The notes below the pieces were generated by a model. It did not search any database. It saw nothing but the letters and a program-made list of their open reading frames with translations, and was not told the origin of the DNA. Positions 56,204-64,000 of a stretch of DNA of 64,000 nt are shown piece after piece; position 1 is the stretch's first letter, and each line of letters starts with the position of its first letter. A program made the translations under genes and the position numbers. The DNA is from Saccharothrix espanaensis DSM 44229 (GTDB lineage Bacteria > Actinomycetota > Actinomycetes > Mycobacteriales > Pseudonocardiaceae), in contig NC_019673.1 of the NCBI RefSeq assembly GCF_000328705.1, positions 6,882,001 to 6,946,000 on the forward strand, read 5' to 3'.

Positions 56204-56635
56204 TCAGCGCCTCGTCGTGGTCGGCGACGGCTGCGGGTGGCCGGTGGTCGGGTACGGGGTCGGCTGCGGCCAAGCGGTGGTCGGCCATGAAGTGGTCGGG
56301 TAGGCGGTCGTCGGGTACGCGGTCGGGGACGGTTGGGGCTGGGGCGGCGTGGTCGGCGCAGGCGTGGACGGGATGGGTGCGGTCGGAGCCGGGGTGGACG
56401 GGACCGGCGGGTAGGTCGGTGCGGGCGTGGTGGGCTGGGGCGTCGACGGGATCGGCGAAGGGGGTGCCGAGGTCACGCTGGGGTGTGGGGCGGGCGGACT
56501 GGTCGGTGGTGCCGTGGTCGGGACGGCGCTCGGTGCGGGCGGGTTGTCGCCGCCAGCGGCGGCGAGCGCGGGTACGGCGGCGGCGATTCCGCCGACCAGG
56601 ATGGCTCCGGCGGCGATGACGAGACGTGTGCGCAT
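56204..56635 (-). CDS. Secreted Pro/Thr/Ser-rich low-complexity protein
   Basis: 143 residues from ATG 56635 with GGGAGAAG close upstream. A signal peptide (RLVIAAGAILVGGIAAAVPALAAAG) is followed by a mature part of almost only Pro, Thr, Ser and Ala in repeated PSTPAPT and YPTT motifs. No fold or catalytic motif is seen. It may be a cell-wall or surface-exposed stalk. Positioned four bases before the SigE-type sigma gene, so likely its operon partner. Confidence 0.7.
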   Translation of the reverse strand: MRTRLVIAAGAILVGGIAAAVPALAAAGGDNPPAPSAVPTTAPPTSPPAPHPSVTSAPPSPIPSTPQPTTPAPTYPPVPSTPAPTAPIPSTPAPTTPPQPQPSPTAYPTTAYPTTSWPTTAWPQPTPYPTTGHPQPSPTTTRR

Positions 56636-56729
56636 GGTTCTTCTCCCTGGTGCTGGTGGACCACCTCCTCGGTGACCCCCTCACCCATATCCATGCGATG
56701 GGCGGGCTCGGGGGTTGTCATGAGTTTTC

Positions 56730-57377
56730 TCAGGTTGTCAGCGACCTGGTGACCTGCGTCAACGCGTCGACCAGGTGGTCGAACGGCAGGTTCCGCTCGA
56801 CCAGCCAGTGCTGCACCTGCTCGGCGGACAGGCCGGCCAGCAGCACGTCCGCGGCGATGCCGGGCGCCGGGGTGTGGCACTGCTCCAGCAAGTACTCGCA
56901 GTGCCTGCGCCAGAACGCGTGGGCCCCGGTGCGGAAGCGGGCACCCGTGGTCGAGGTCTGGGACAGCAGGACGACGTCCAGCGAATCGCGGAGGAATTCG
57001 AGGTAGGCCACGGTGAAGGCGATCAGCCGCTCCGCCGGGGAGGCACCGCCGCCCAGCGGCGGCGGGCCGCTCAGGATGCCCTCCTGGAGTTCGGTCTCCA
57101 AGTGGTCCAGCAGGGCCGTGGCCAGGCCCGACTTGTCGCCGAAGCGCCGGTAGAGGGTCCCCTTGCCCACTCCGGCGGCGGCCGCCACGTCGTCCATCGT
57201 CACCTTCTCCACCCCGCGCTCGGAGAACAGGCCGGCGGCCGCCGCCAGCACCTTCACCCGGTTGCGGGCGGCATCGGCCCGGAGGGGCGGCGAGTACTCG
57301 ACCGACAGGTTCCGGAAGGAGATGTCGATCGGGGTCTTTGACGAACCGGACTGCGGTCCGCTACTGTCGGCAGCCAT
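56730..57377 (-). CDS. TetR-family transcriptional regulator
   Basis: 215 residues from ATG 57377. HTH near residues 36-80: RNRVKVLAAAAGLFSERGVEKVTMDDVAAAAGVGKGTLYRRFGDKSGL. The C-terminal ligand domain is of the TetR_C type with a PPPLGGGASPAERL loop. It is divergent from the azoreductase gene with a 42-bp gap, and a palindrome at 57382-57395 sits in that gap. Likely represses azoreductase and itself. Confidence 0.92.
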   Translation of the reverse strand: MAADSSGPQSGSSKTPIDISFRNLSVEYSPPLRADAARNRVKVLAAAAGLFSERGVEKVTMDDVAAAAGVGKGTLYRRFGDKSGLATALLDHLETELQEGILSGPPPLGGGASPAERLIAFTVAYLEFLRDSLDVVLLSQTSTTGARFRTGAHAFWRRHCEYLLEQCHTPAPGIAADVLLAGLSAEQVQHWLVERNLPFDHLVDALTQVTRSLTT

Positions 57378-57381
57378 GAAA

Positions 57382-57395
57382 CGGACTCTAGTCCG
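57382..57395. promoter_or_regulatory. CGGACT-CT-AGTCCG palindrome between tetR and azoreductase
   Basis: A perfect inverted repeat with 6-bp arms around CT, four bases upstream of the TetR start codon and 24 bases from the azoreductase start. Both promoters must overlap it, so the TetR protein is a natural binder. Confidence 0.7.
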
Positions 57396-57419
57396 ATTTC
57401 CCGAGGAAGGGAATTTGCC

Positions 57420-58049
57420 ATGACGAAGCTGCTGCACGTGTCCGCCTCGCCGCGAGCCGAGGCGTCGGAATCGCTGGTCATCGCATCGGCGTTCGTCGAT
57501 GCCTACCGGGAGAGCCATCCCGACGACGAGGTCGAGCACTGGGACCTCTGGGACGGCACGCTGCCCGCGTTCGGGCCAGCCGCGACCGCCGCGAAGATGG
57601 CGGTGATCCGGGGTGACGAGCCGACCGGCGACGAGGTGGCGGCCTGGCGCGAGGTGGTGGCGGCGGCTGAGCGGTTCACCTCGGCCGACCGGCTGCTGTT
57701 CAGCGTGCCGATGTGGAACTCCGGGATCCCGTACGTGCTCAAGCAGTTCGTGGATGTCGTGTCCCAGCCGGGGATGGTGTTCGGCCTCGACGTCGAGACC
57801 GGCTACTTGCCGCTGCTCGCGGGGCACGGCAAGCGGGCGGCGGTCGTCTACACCAGCTCGGTGTGGGGGCCGGAGGTCGCACCGGGGTTCGGCTCGAACT
57901 TCCAGTCCACCTACTTCGACGACTGGCTCCGGTGGACGGGGATCACGGACCTGACCACGATCCGCCACCACCCGACCTTGAGCGGCGACGCCGAGGACTC
58001 GCGCCAGACCGCTCTCGCGACCGCCCGGGAGGCCGCCAAGACCTTCTGA
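57420..58049 (+). CDS. FMN-dependent NADH-azoreductase family protein
   Basis: 209 residues from ATG 57420 with GAGGAAGGG upstream. Flavodoxin-like quinone reductase/azoreductase fold: KLLHVSASPRAEASES (FMN phosphate loop), LLFSVPMWNSGIPYVLKQFVDVV, and the long VVYTSSVWGP. It reduces quinones and azo compounds with NAD(P)H and may protect against thiol-reactive quinones. It is divergent from the TetR gene, which likely regulates it in response to such compounds. Confidence 0.9.
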   Translation: MTKLLHVSASPRAEASESLVIASAFVDAYRESHPDDEVEHWDLWDGTLPAFGPAATAAKMAVIRGDEPTGDEVAAWREVVAAAERFTSADRLLFSVPMWNSGIPYVLKQFVDVVSQPGMVFGLDVETGYLPLLAGHGKRAAVVYTSSVWGPEVAPGFGSNFQSTYFDDWLRWTGITDLTTIRHHPTLSGDAEDSRQTALATAREAAKTF

Positions 58050-58276
58050 CGATCAGAGCGGCTGCGGGACCGATGGGCCGCCGGACGAGGAGGCGCATGG
58101 GGCAGGCGGGGATGGGTGCGGACAGAAGCCGAACCTGGGGGTACACCGCGACCGACGAGACACGGCGACCAGCGGGCGATGCGACGGCGGGTGAGCGAAC
58201 GGCGGGCGGCCGCAGCAGGAGGGATGACACGTCGCCGGCAGTGGAGCGTGTGGGGCGGCTGGACCTGGCGAGGTTC

Positions 58277-59017
58277 TTAAGGGCGGTATTCGGGTGGGGG
58301 GTCTTCGGGCAAGGGGGCTTGGGGATCTTCGAGGTCTTCGGGGTCCGGGTTGAGGTCTCGGACGGTGATTTCGACGGCGCGGGCGCGCTCGGCGGCTTCT
58401 TCGAGGACCGAGCGGCGGGGTTCCGGGACGTCCAGCACCCGGTTGGAGGCACGGGCGAAGACGGCGGCGAGCCTTCGGTCGGCGCGGAGGGCGTCGAGGG
58501 CCTGCCGATCGCCACCCAGGACCACGGCGTCCAGTTCGTCCAGGCGGGGGACGAGGACCCTGACCGCATCGTCGGCTGCCGCCTGGAGGGCGACTCGGGC
58601 CTGGCCTTCGCGGCGACGGGCGAAGCGTTGTTGGGACCAGCCGCCGGCCTTGTTGCGGCCGTGGACCTGGCGACTGTCGGTAGTCGAGGCGACCACTTCG
58701 CCGTCGACCGCGACGCCGATGCTGTGGCCGCCCAGACGGACGAGGAGGAGCCCGAGACGGCGTGACGCGGTGGCGTGATTCAGCAGAGCGGTGATGGCGA
58801 GACCTTCGACCTCACCCGTCGGGGTGAATTCTTCAAAGGAAGTTGTCACCTCTGCGGTGGCCCCATCGCGCGCAGTGACGACGACCTGGGTCGGGGTGGT
58901 TCGGGTCGTGGCTATGCCGTCGTGGCGGTCGGCGAAGCGGGCGAACCAGCCTGCCAAGCGCTCGGGAAGGACCTCGACCGCTCGGCCACCGCCGGCGACC
59001 GGTCGGATCTTGGTCAT
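58277..59017 (-). CDS. acVLRF1-family peptidyl-tRNA hydrolase (Vms1-like release factor)
   Basis: 246 residues from ATG 59017; the frame is open further upstream without family sequence. The catalytic loop is GGWSQQRFARRR with the invariant Gln, after RQVHGRNKA, and the region LDAVVLGGDRQALDAL follows. These are the features of actinobacterial Vms1/ANKZF1-like release factor 1 (VLRF1). It likely releases stalled nascent chains from peptidyl-tRNA in ribosome rescue. The last residues are Pro/Asp/Glu-rich. It converges with the azoreductase gene across about 227 bp of DNA that holds no clear feature. Confidence 0.88.
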   Translation of the reverse strand: MTKIRPVAGGGRAVEVLPERLAGWFARFADRHDGIATTRTTPTQVVVTARDGATAEVTTSFEEFTPTGEVEGLAITALLNHATASRRLGLLLVRLGGHSIGVAVDGEVVASTTDSRQVHGRNKAGGWSQQRFARRREGQARVALQAAADDAVRVLVPRLDELDAVVLGGDRQALDALRADRRLAAVFARASNRVLDVPEPRRSVLEEAAERARAVEITVRDLNPDPEDLEDPQAPLPEDPPPEYRP

Positions 59018-59305
59018 GGCCGCGCCGTCATGGACTCGTGGAGGGGTGCGGCGTGACGAGGTGGGTGGCACGAGACCGGCTGCCAGGCCCCGCGCTGCCG
59101 GACCATGCGCTGCCGGGCGGCGCATTGCCGCGCGGTGCGCTGCCGGGCGGTGCGGAGGTGGACGTCGCCGAGCCGGAGGTGGCGGGAAGCCGGGTGGTCG
59201 TGCGGGGAACCGCAGTGTCGAGGGCGTCCGGTTCGGCGGGAGCGGGCACGTCCGGAGGTACGGGGCGGAGGAGTGGGGGACGGCGGAGTGCCGGGCGGGG
59301 TGGTG
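59018..59305. other. Low-complexity region between acVLRF1 and the methyltransferase-like gene
   Basis: Repeated units of the kind GCGCTGCCGGGCGG and GGCGGTGCGG occur at about 59088-59156. In the minus frame they give SAPPGSAPRGNAPPGSA-like repeats; in the plus frame LPGGALPRGALPGGA. No gene is supported. The repeats may be expanded coding debris or unconstrained DNA. Confidence 0.4.
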
Positions 59306-59890
59306 TCACGCGGGGGCCACCGCCACCCAGACGGGCAGGGGGTGGCCGCACTCGGCCGGGGAGAAGCGTTGGACAGCGCTGAAGCCCGCCTCGGTCAGCT
59401 CGTCGGAGATCTGCTCGGGCGAGAGGACGCGGTGGCGGGTGGCGACGGTGTTGGCCACCTCCCAGGTGGTCTCGCCCCGGACCAGCCGGACGACCTCCAG
59501 CGCGTACGACTCGCCGTCCGGCGACCAGTCCCACAACTGGACGGTGACCTGGCGGTTCTGGCCCCGGCCGGACACCTTCGGCGGTGGGGCGACGGGGCGG
59601 AGTCGGCTGAGCTTGTCCAGTTCGGGGACCGCTGCCACGAGCAGGCCGCCGGGGCGCAGGGACTGGCGCGCCAGGCGCAGTGCCTGGGGCAGGGCGTTCT
59701 GGTGGGCGAGCCGGGGCAGGAGGTCGTCTCCGGCGCGGACGACGTCCACCGGGTGCGGCGTGGGGTGGCGGACCACGTCGAGCAGGTCCACGATCTCGTG
59801 CCTGCCCGCGCCCAGTACCGCTGCGGCCACCTCGCTGAGCGGGTCCTCCGGCACGGGCACGAGGTCCTGGGCGGCGGTCACGGGGCACAC
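59306..59890 (-). CDS. Methyltransferase-like protein lacking SAM motif I
   Basis: 194 residues from GTG 59890 (GTG 59881 is an alternative; both lack a ribosome site and may be leaderless). The central ALRLARQSLRPGGLLVAAVPELDK matches post-motif III of class I methyltransferases. LLDVVRHPTPHPVDVVRAGDDLLPRL resembles the end of the Rossmann core. The glycine-rich motif I is not visible, so the protein may be a degenerate or divergent member. The C-terminus FSAVQRFSPAECGHPLPVWVAVAPA ends as a typical fold. Function unknown. Confidence 0.6.
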   Translation of the reverse strand: MCPVTAAQDLVPVPEDPLSEVAAAVLGAGRHEIVDLLDVVRHPTPHPVDVVRAGDDLLPRLAHQNALPQALRLARQSLRPGGLLVAAVPELDKLSRLRPVAPPPKVSGRGQNRQVTVQLWDWSPDGESYALEVVRLVRGETTWEVANTVATRHRVLSPEQISDELTEAGFSAVQRFSPAECGHPLPVWVAVAPA

Positions 59891-60200
59891 AGTAGGGCCA
59901 AGCGATCATGCGACGCCATCTGGCGGGCGCGGTCGGTGCGGTGGCGCGACGTGGCGGGGCCATAACGGCACGCATATAACCCGAAGGCGACTACCTCAAC
60001 CTCCGGAACCTCGGGCACAATATTACCGGCGGGTTGACAGATACCGAAGCTAGGGCAATCACCACTTGACAGAACGAGCGCCATCCCAGTGAACTCGTAA
60101 CCCGTATGGCCCAACCATTGACTCCGCCTGGAAGGCACCAGCGCCCTGCGTTGGCGGGTAGGGTCACTGGGGCGTGATCTAATGACAGCGGGGAGTCACA
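59891..60200. other. Upstream region of the HTH protein gene at 60201
   Basis: No gene is supported in these 310 bases. GGGGAG at about 60190-60195 is the ribosome site of the next gene. TCTAAT at 60178-60183 is a plausible -10 element, but no convincing -35 partner can be fixed. Confidence 0.4.
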
Positions 60201-61178
60201 ATGACCAACGCTGCCGGTCGACCCAACCTGTCCGTCGACGAACTCGACCCGACGGGACACGGCAGTCTTGCGCAGCTCTTGACCACGGGTCCCTTCCCCG
60301 AGGCGTTGAGGGCAGCTATCAAAGCCAGCAGGTTGAGTCTCGACCGCATCCAGCACAGGCTCGCCCTGCGCGGGGTCACGATCAGTGTCGCGACGCTGAG
60401 CTACTGGCAGTCCGGCCGACGTCGACCCGAGCGTCCCGAGTCGCTTGAAGCACTGCGCCACCTGGAGACCGTGCTCGGCGTGCCGCAGGCGGGCTTGTCC
60501 GCGCTGCTCGGCCCGCCGAGGCCGCGTGGCAGGCGGTCACGCCCGACCACGATGATGCCGATCGACGCGTTGTGGGCGCGTCGCGAGCGCGTCGCCAACC
60601 TGCTCACGAAGGTGGACACGTCCTCGGACGTGAAGCTCGGCAGGATCAGCCAGCACGACCGCATCGAGATCGCTGCCGATGGCGGGCAGCGATCGGCGTG
60701 GGTCCGGCAGATCCTGCGGGCCGAGCAGGACGGCCCGGACCGCTGGGCGCTGGTGTTCGAGACCGAGGAGTCCGACGTGCTCCCGCAGGTGGTCAACCTG
60801 CGGAACTGCCACCTGGGCCGGGTCGCCGAGGACACCGACGCCACGATCATGGCGGCCGAGCTGATGTTCGACCGGCCCCTGGCCCGGGGCGAGACGATCA
60901 TCATGGAGTACGAGCTCCTCTTCAAGGAGGGGCACTACCCGGCCGGCAACAACACGTTCGCCCGCAAGTTCCGGCTTCCGGTGCGGGAGTACGTGATCGA
61001 GGTCCGGTTCGACCAGTCGTACCTGCCGTCGCGCTGCCAGCAGTTCAGCGTGCCGGCCGGGGACGACACGCCGTCGCGGCGGCGCAACCTGGCGTTGGAC
61101 AACGCCGGTGGCGTGCACGCGGTGGCGCTCGGGTTCGGGCCTGGCGTGTTCGGCATCCGCTGGGAGTGGCCGAAGTAA
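60201..61178 (+). CDS. XRE-like helix-turn-helix protein, conserved actinobacterial type
   Basis: 325 residues from ATG 60201, with GGGGAG about 5 bases upstream. Residues about 30-105 hold an XRE-like DNA-binding part (PEALRAAIKASRLSLDRIQHRLALRGVTISVATLSYWQSGRRRP). A C-terminal half of about 200 residues is beta-rich (RNCHLGRVAEDTDATIMAAEL, YELLFKEGHYPAGNNTF) and of unknown function. Many actinobacteria carry this pair of domains. The protein is probably a DNA-binding regulator sensing an intracellular ligand; this is inferred only. Confidence 0.8.
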   Translation: MTNAAGRPNLSVDELDPTGHGSLAQLLTTGPFPEALRAAIKASRLSLDRIQHRLALRGVTISVATLSYWQSGRRRPERPESLEALRHLETVLGVPQAGLSALLGPPRPRGRRSRPTTMMPIDALWARRERVANLLTKVDTSSDVKLGRISQHDRIEIAADGGQRSAWVRQILRAEQDGPDRWALVFETEESDVLPQVVNLRNCHLGRVAEDTDATIMAAELMFDRPLARGETIIMEYELLFKEGHYPAGNNTFARKFRLPVREYVIEVRFDQSYLPSRCQQFSVPAGDDTPSRRRNLALDNAGGVHAVALGFGPGVFGIRWEWPK

Positions 61179-61331
61179 GCCTCGCCCCGATGGCCACGGT
61201 CAATCGGGGTTGCGGATCTGAAGTGACGGCCCTCGGGACTCCGGTCCCGGGGGCCGTCGCCGTGTCCGGTCGGAGTAAACGGGCCGGGGGTGAGTGGGTG
61301 CGCCGCACCGCGGCTGGGTGTTCTGCGCCGC

Positions 61332-61363
61332 GAAGGCCGGTCCCGCAACGGGAACCGGCCTTC
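61332..61363. terminator. Bidirectional terminator hairpin before the S8 peptidase 3' end
   Basis: GAAGGCCGGTCCCG (61332-61345) pairs with CGGGAACCGGCCTTC (61349-61363) around a 3-base loop with one bulged A. It lies between the stops of the convergent HTH and S8 genes, about 155 bp from each. Confidence 0.85.
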
Positions 61364-61394
61364 GGGTCATGCGATTCGTTGTGACGCAACGTCT

Positions 61395-61480
61395 TCCAGA
61401 CTGGCTTCTGCCAGTTCGGAGTCTGGCAGTTCGGAGTCTCGCAGTCCGGAGGCCGTCAGTTCGGAGCCTGGCAGAGCGGG
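61395..61480. repeat. Short tandem degenerate repeats TCTGGCAGTTCGGAG-like
   Basis: Between the terminator and the peptidase stop, near-identical copies of a 15-base unit (CTGGCTTCTGCCAG, TTCGGAGTCTGGCAG, TTCGGAGTCTCGCAG, TCCGGAGGCCGTCAG, TTCGGAGCCTGGCAG) follow each other. They are not in a supported gene. Together they are a small tandem array of unknown role. Confidence 0.6.
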
Positions 61481-61522
61481 GTCCGGGCGGGTCGAGGAGT
61501 TCGGCCCGCCCGGACCGGCGGC

Positions 61523-64000
61523 TCAAACGTAACCGTTGAGGTGCAGCGCCACCGTGCGGATCGAGCCGCGGTCGGCGGCCGCGTTGTCGGTCACCTTGAA
61601 CGTCCAAGTGCCGTCGACCGAGTCGGTGAGCAGGGCGTTCAACGAACCGTTGGCGCGCCAGGAACCGGTGAACGGCGCGTTGCTCGCCGACACGGTCGAG
61701 AACGCGCGGGCCGCCGAGTCGTCGAACACGACCTGGCACAGGTTGGCCCCGGTGCCGCCGCTGCGCTGGAACAGCGTCGCCGTCGCGCCCGAGGGCGAGG
61801 TCAGCGTGCCGACCAGGTCGCCGACGAACGTGTGGTCGATGCCGACCGTGGTCGCGCCGTCGGCCGACGAGCAGGTGTCGCCGTCGATCGAGAACGAGAT
61901 CTTCGAGCCGCGCCCGACCCCGGTCACCGGGATCTGCACCGTCAGGCCCACCGCGTCGTTGTCCGGGATGGCCAGGACCGGCCCGGAGTAGGCGAAGTGC
62001 TTCGTCTCGCGCGCCGGCTCACCGACGTTGAGCTGGAACGTGCTGGTCGTCGGTGACGTGGACCCGGCGTAGGTCACCTTGGCGTCGAGCTTCAGGGGCA
62101 CGCCGACCGGCGCGGTCGCCGGGACGGTGACCTTGAACGTGTTGGTCACGGTCTGGCCGACCTCGATGCTGCCGTAGTACTTCGACCGGGGCGCGATGGT
62201 CACGCCCGCCGTGGGCGTGGTCAGCACGAGGCTGGTCGACGCCGCGACGCCGTCACCGTTGTTGGCGACCGGCACGGTGATGGTGGCCGTCGTGCCCGGC
62301 TTGAGGTACTGGCTGCCGTCCGCGTCGTTCACGACGGACGGCTTCTGCGCACGTGCCAACGGCTGCGGCGACGCACCCGTGTACGCCAGCGCCAGGTCGG
62401 CGCGCACGATGCCCGCGCCGGTCCGGTTGTCCACGCCGGTCTCGGCGATGTCCAGCGCGGTCGTGGTCAGTGCTTCGCGCACGTCGGCCGGCGAGAGGCC
62501 GGGATTGCCGGACAGGATCAGGCCCGCGATGGCGGCCGCGTTCGGCGCGGACGCCGAGGTCCCGAAGAACGGGTTGAAGCCGGTCAGCGTGGTCTGCACG
62601 CCGTCGGCCGCGGTGATGTCGGGCTTTTGCCGGACCTCGGCGCGCGGGGTGCCGTCGGGTGCGAAGAACACCCGGCGCGGACCGTCGGAGGTGAAGCGCT
62701 CGGGCTTCTGCGTGCTGTCGTACGCGTTCGGGTACGGCCCGCGCGGGTTCGCCGGGTCACCGGGCTCCAGGTCGTACGGCAGCGGGTTGTTCGCCGGGGC
62801 CGCCGCGACCGAGATGGCGCCCTTGGCCGCCGAGTGGCCGCGGGTCACGCCGGGGGTGGCGAACTTCTTGAGCCCGTCGGACGAGTCCTTGAACCGGCCG
62901 CCGAGCGCGGACAGCGCGAGGTACTTGTTCTCGCCGCGGAACTTCACCACGGCCAGCCGCAGGCCGGAGGCGGTGCCGGCGGTCGGCGTCTGGACCCGCT
63001 CGTACGGGTCCTGGGTGCCGTCCTGGTTGTTCTGGCTGAACGCCACGACGTTGCCCTGGCCGTTGGACACGTACAGGTCGTAGTCGTTGAACGACGACCC
63101 GAGCGGGTCGGACCAGAACAGCGTCACCGGCACGTTGCCGGAGTTCGCCGAGAGCGGGTTGAACACCTGCTTGGCGTTCGGGTCGGGGTTGAAGTCGTGG
63201 GCGGTGCCCGCGAACTTGCCGATGCCCACGCCCGAGTCGACGAAGTCGCCTTCCCAGTGCCCGGACGTGCCTTCGGCGACGTTGCCCTCGTTCCCGGCGG
63301 AGGAGAAGAACACCGCGCCGTCGGCGGTGACCGCGTCCACGGCCTGGGCTATCACGCCGTCCTGGAATGGCGACTCGTTGAAGTAGAGGATGTCGTCCAC
63401 GATCACGTCGCAGCCGAGCCGGAACCGGAGCGCTCGGATGTTGTCCGCGAAGCTGGCGTCGCCGTTGACCGCGGTCGCGAAGCCGAGCTCGGCGTTGGGC
63501 GCGATGTCGTGGAGGATCTCCAGCATCGCGGTGCCCTCGTCACCGGAACCTTCCTGGCTGGTCAGAACGTCCACGGCGGGCAGCTCCCCCGCCGCCTGCG
63601 ACGCCGCCAGCGAACTCACGCCGTCGGACAGCGCGCACAGCTTCACGCCGGTGCCGGTGACCCGATGTGTCTGCCGGGCGGTGTCTGCGGCGTGCGCCCG
63701 GTCCCCTTCGCCGATCTTCGCGGCGGCGACCTTCGGCGAGTCGAGCGCCTCACGGGTGCGGGCCTCGACCTCCTTGGCCTTGTCCTCTTTCGAGAGGGCC
63801 TTGGCGTCCTTGGCGGCACGGTCCTGCTGGTGGAACGACTTGTACTCGACGGCCGTCTCCACGCGGCGGACGTCGCCGCGGGCGGAGAGCCGGCTCAACG
63901 CCCACAGCGGAATCTGGGCGCGGACGGTCTTGCCCTCAGTGGACACCGAGCGGATGGTGGAGCCCGCGCTGCGGATCGCGGCGACTAACTCGTCGGTGAC
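61523..64000 (-). CDS. S8 family serine peptidase, subtilisin-like (5' end outside window)
   Basis: The frame stays open to base 64000, so the protein starts right of the window; 825 residues are visible. An Arg/Val-rich prodomain-like N-terminus (RSVSTEGKTVRAQIPLWALSRLSARG) is followed by the S8 domain: Asp in LSDGVSSLA, GSGDEGTAMLEILHDIAP where His is usually found, and FGTSASAPNAAAIAGL (Ser). Two Ig-like/CARDB-type domains and a proprotein-convertase P-type domain (FTGSWRANGSLNALLTDSVDGTWTFKV) follow. Likely secreted. A TTA codon at 63986-63988 could put it under bldA-type control. Confidence 0.92.
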   Translation of the reverse strand, partial: VTDELVAAIRSAGSTIRSVSTEGKTVRAQIPLWALSRLSARGDVRRVETAVEYKSFHQQDRAAKDAKALSKEDKAKEVEARTREALDSPKVAAAKIGEGDRAHAADTARQTHRVTGTGVKLCALSDGVSSLAASQAAGELPAVDVLTSQEGSGDEGTAMLEILHDIAPNAELGFATAVNGDASFADNIRALRFRLGCDVIVDDILYFNESPFQDGVIAQAVDAVTADGAVFFSSAGNEGNVAEGTSGHWEGDFVDSGVGIGKFAGTAHDFNPDPNAKQVFNPLSANSGNVPVTLFWSDPLGSSFNDYDLYVSNGQGNVVAFSQNNQDGTQDPYERVQTPTAGTASGLRLAVVKFRGENKYLALSALGGRFKDSSDGLKKFATPGVTRGHSAAKGAISVAAAPANNPLPYDLEPGDPANPRGPYPNAYDSTQKPERFTSDGPRRVFFAPDGTPRAEVRQKPDITAADGVQTTLTGFNPFFGTSASAPNAAAIAGLILSGNPGLSPADVREALTTTALDIAETGVDNRTGAGIVRADLALAYTGASPQPLARAQKPSVVNDADGSQYLKPGTTATITVPVANNGDGVAASTSLVLTTPTAGVTIAPRSKYYGSIEVGQTVTNTFKVTVPATAPVGVPLKLDAKVTYAGSTSPTTSTFQLNVGEPARETKHFAYSGPVLAIPDNDAVGLTVQIPVTGVGRGSKISFSIDGDTCSSADGATTVGIDHTFVGDLVGTLTSPSGATATLFQRSGGTGANLCQVVFDDSAARAFSTVSASNAPFTGSWRANGSLNALLTDSVDGTWTFKVTDNAAADRGSIRTVALHLNGYV

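Noticed and set aside
59028..59975. A 315-residue minus-strand frame over the methyltransferase-like region
   Set aside because: Pro/Arg-rich shadow; the same strand's other frame at 59306-59890 carries the methyltransferase sequence.

Overview
The window is high-GC DNA with frequent GTG/TTG starts, dense 4-bp ATGA/GTGA gene overlaps and a typical actinobacterial gene set: an F420-type luciferase-like oxidoreductase, a ShbA-like ECF sigma factor, an ANTAR protein, an acVLRF1 release-factor-like protein, a DasR-type operator and TreY/TreZ/GlgX. I infer a filamentous actinobacterium, most likely of the Pseudonocardiales (Saccharothrix/Actinosynnema/Lentzea-like). The genus cannot be fixed from the sequence alone.

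Layout. 1-855 is the 3' part of an aldehyde dehydrogenase gene, closed by a perfect hairpin. 1219-11092 is the standout region. Four tightly packed plus-strand genes encode a nucleotide-cyclase-like/EAD2 protein, an EAD2/VMAP-C protein, a MoxR AAA+ ATPase, and a 1447-residue protein that joins a vWA-like SAV_2336 domain to an NB-ARC NTPase and a TPR array. They converge, 7 bp apart, on a minus-strand pair: a HExxH peptide-hydroxylase-type protein and a coupled 57-residue peptide that resembles FxSxx-COOH RiPP leaders but lacks the FxSxx end. 11193-14929 holds a permease, a SLOG/LSDAT protein, a methyltransferase and a zinc-finger/OmpR fusion. 14930-17937 is degenerate accessory DNA with a frameshifted FAD monooxygenase and a TnsA-like remnant. 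18066-18695 is a chitin-active LPMO gene behind a DasR-like site.

19634-20367 carries a likely structured RNA. 20368-20850 is an ANTAR gene. 20799-30257 (minus strand) is a glycogen/maltodextrin-to-trehalose cluster (LacI regulator, malQ, small gene, glgX, treY, treZ). 30379-33699 contains peroxiredoxin, an LLM/TetR operon with its own palindrome, and an M23 peptidase. 34236-35293 is an IS630-like element with terminal inverted repeats, TA flanks and a dead transposase.

35463-43610 (minus) runs from a class A PBP, a PfkB kinase and the ECF sigma factor to a coupled cyclopropane-synthase/DUF1365/FAD-oxidoreductase/hydrolase operon. 43666-47600 holds a hydrolase, LuxR-HTH, MobA-like, lipoprotein, and a divergent DeoR/SIS pair. 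47659-54219 holds an NTF2-type PBP, an ABC exporter, enoyl-CoA hydratase, an HTH protein and an ABC-F ATPase. 54363-64000 holds an SDR pseudogene, a SigE-type sigma module with Pro/Thr-rich partners, a TetR/azoreductase pair, acVLRF1, a methyltransferase-like gene, a long HTH protein and an S8 peptidase running off the right edge.

How the parts work together: the 1.2-11 kb island looks like an NTP-dependent conflict (defence or cell-fate) system joined to a RiPP-type peptide system. The 20.8-30.3 kb cluster turns glycogen and maltodextrins into trehalose and trimmed glucans. Most other genes are ordinary housekeeping or regulatory modules.
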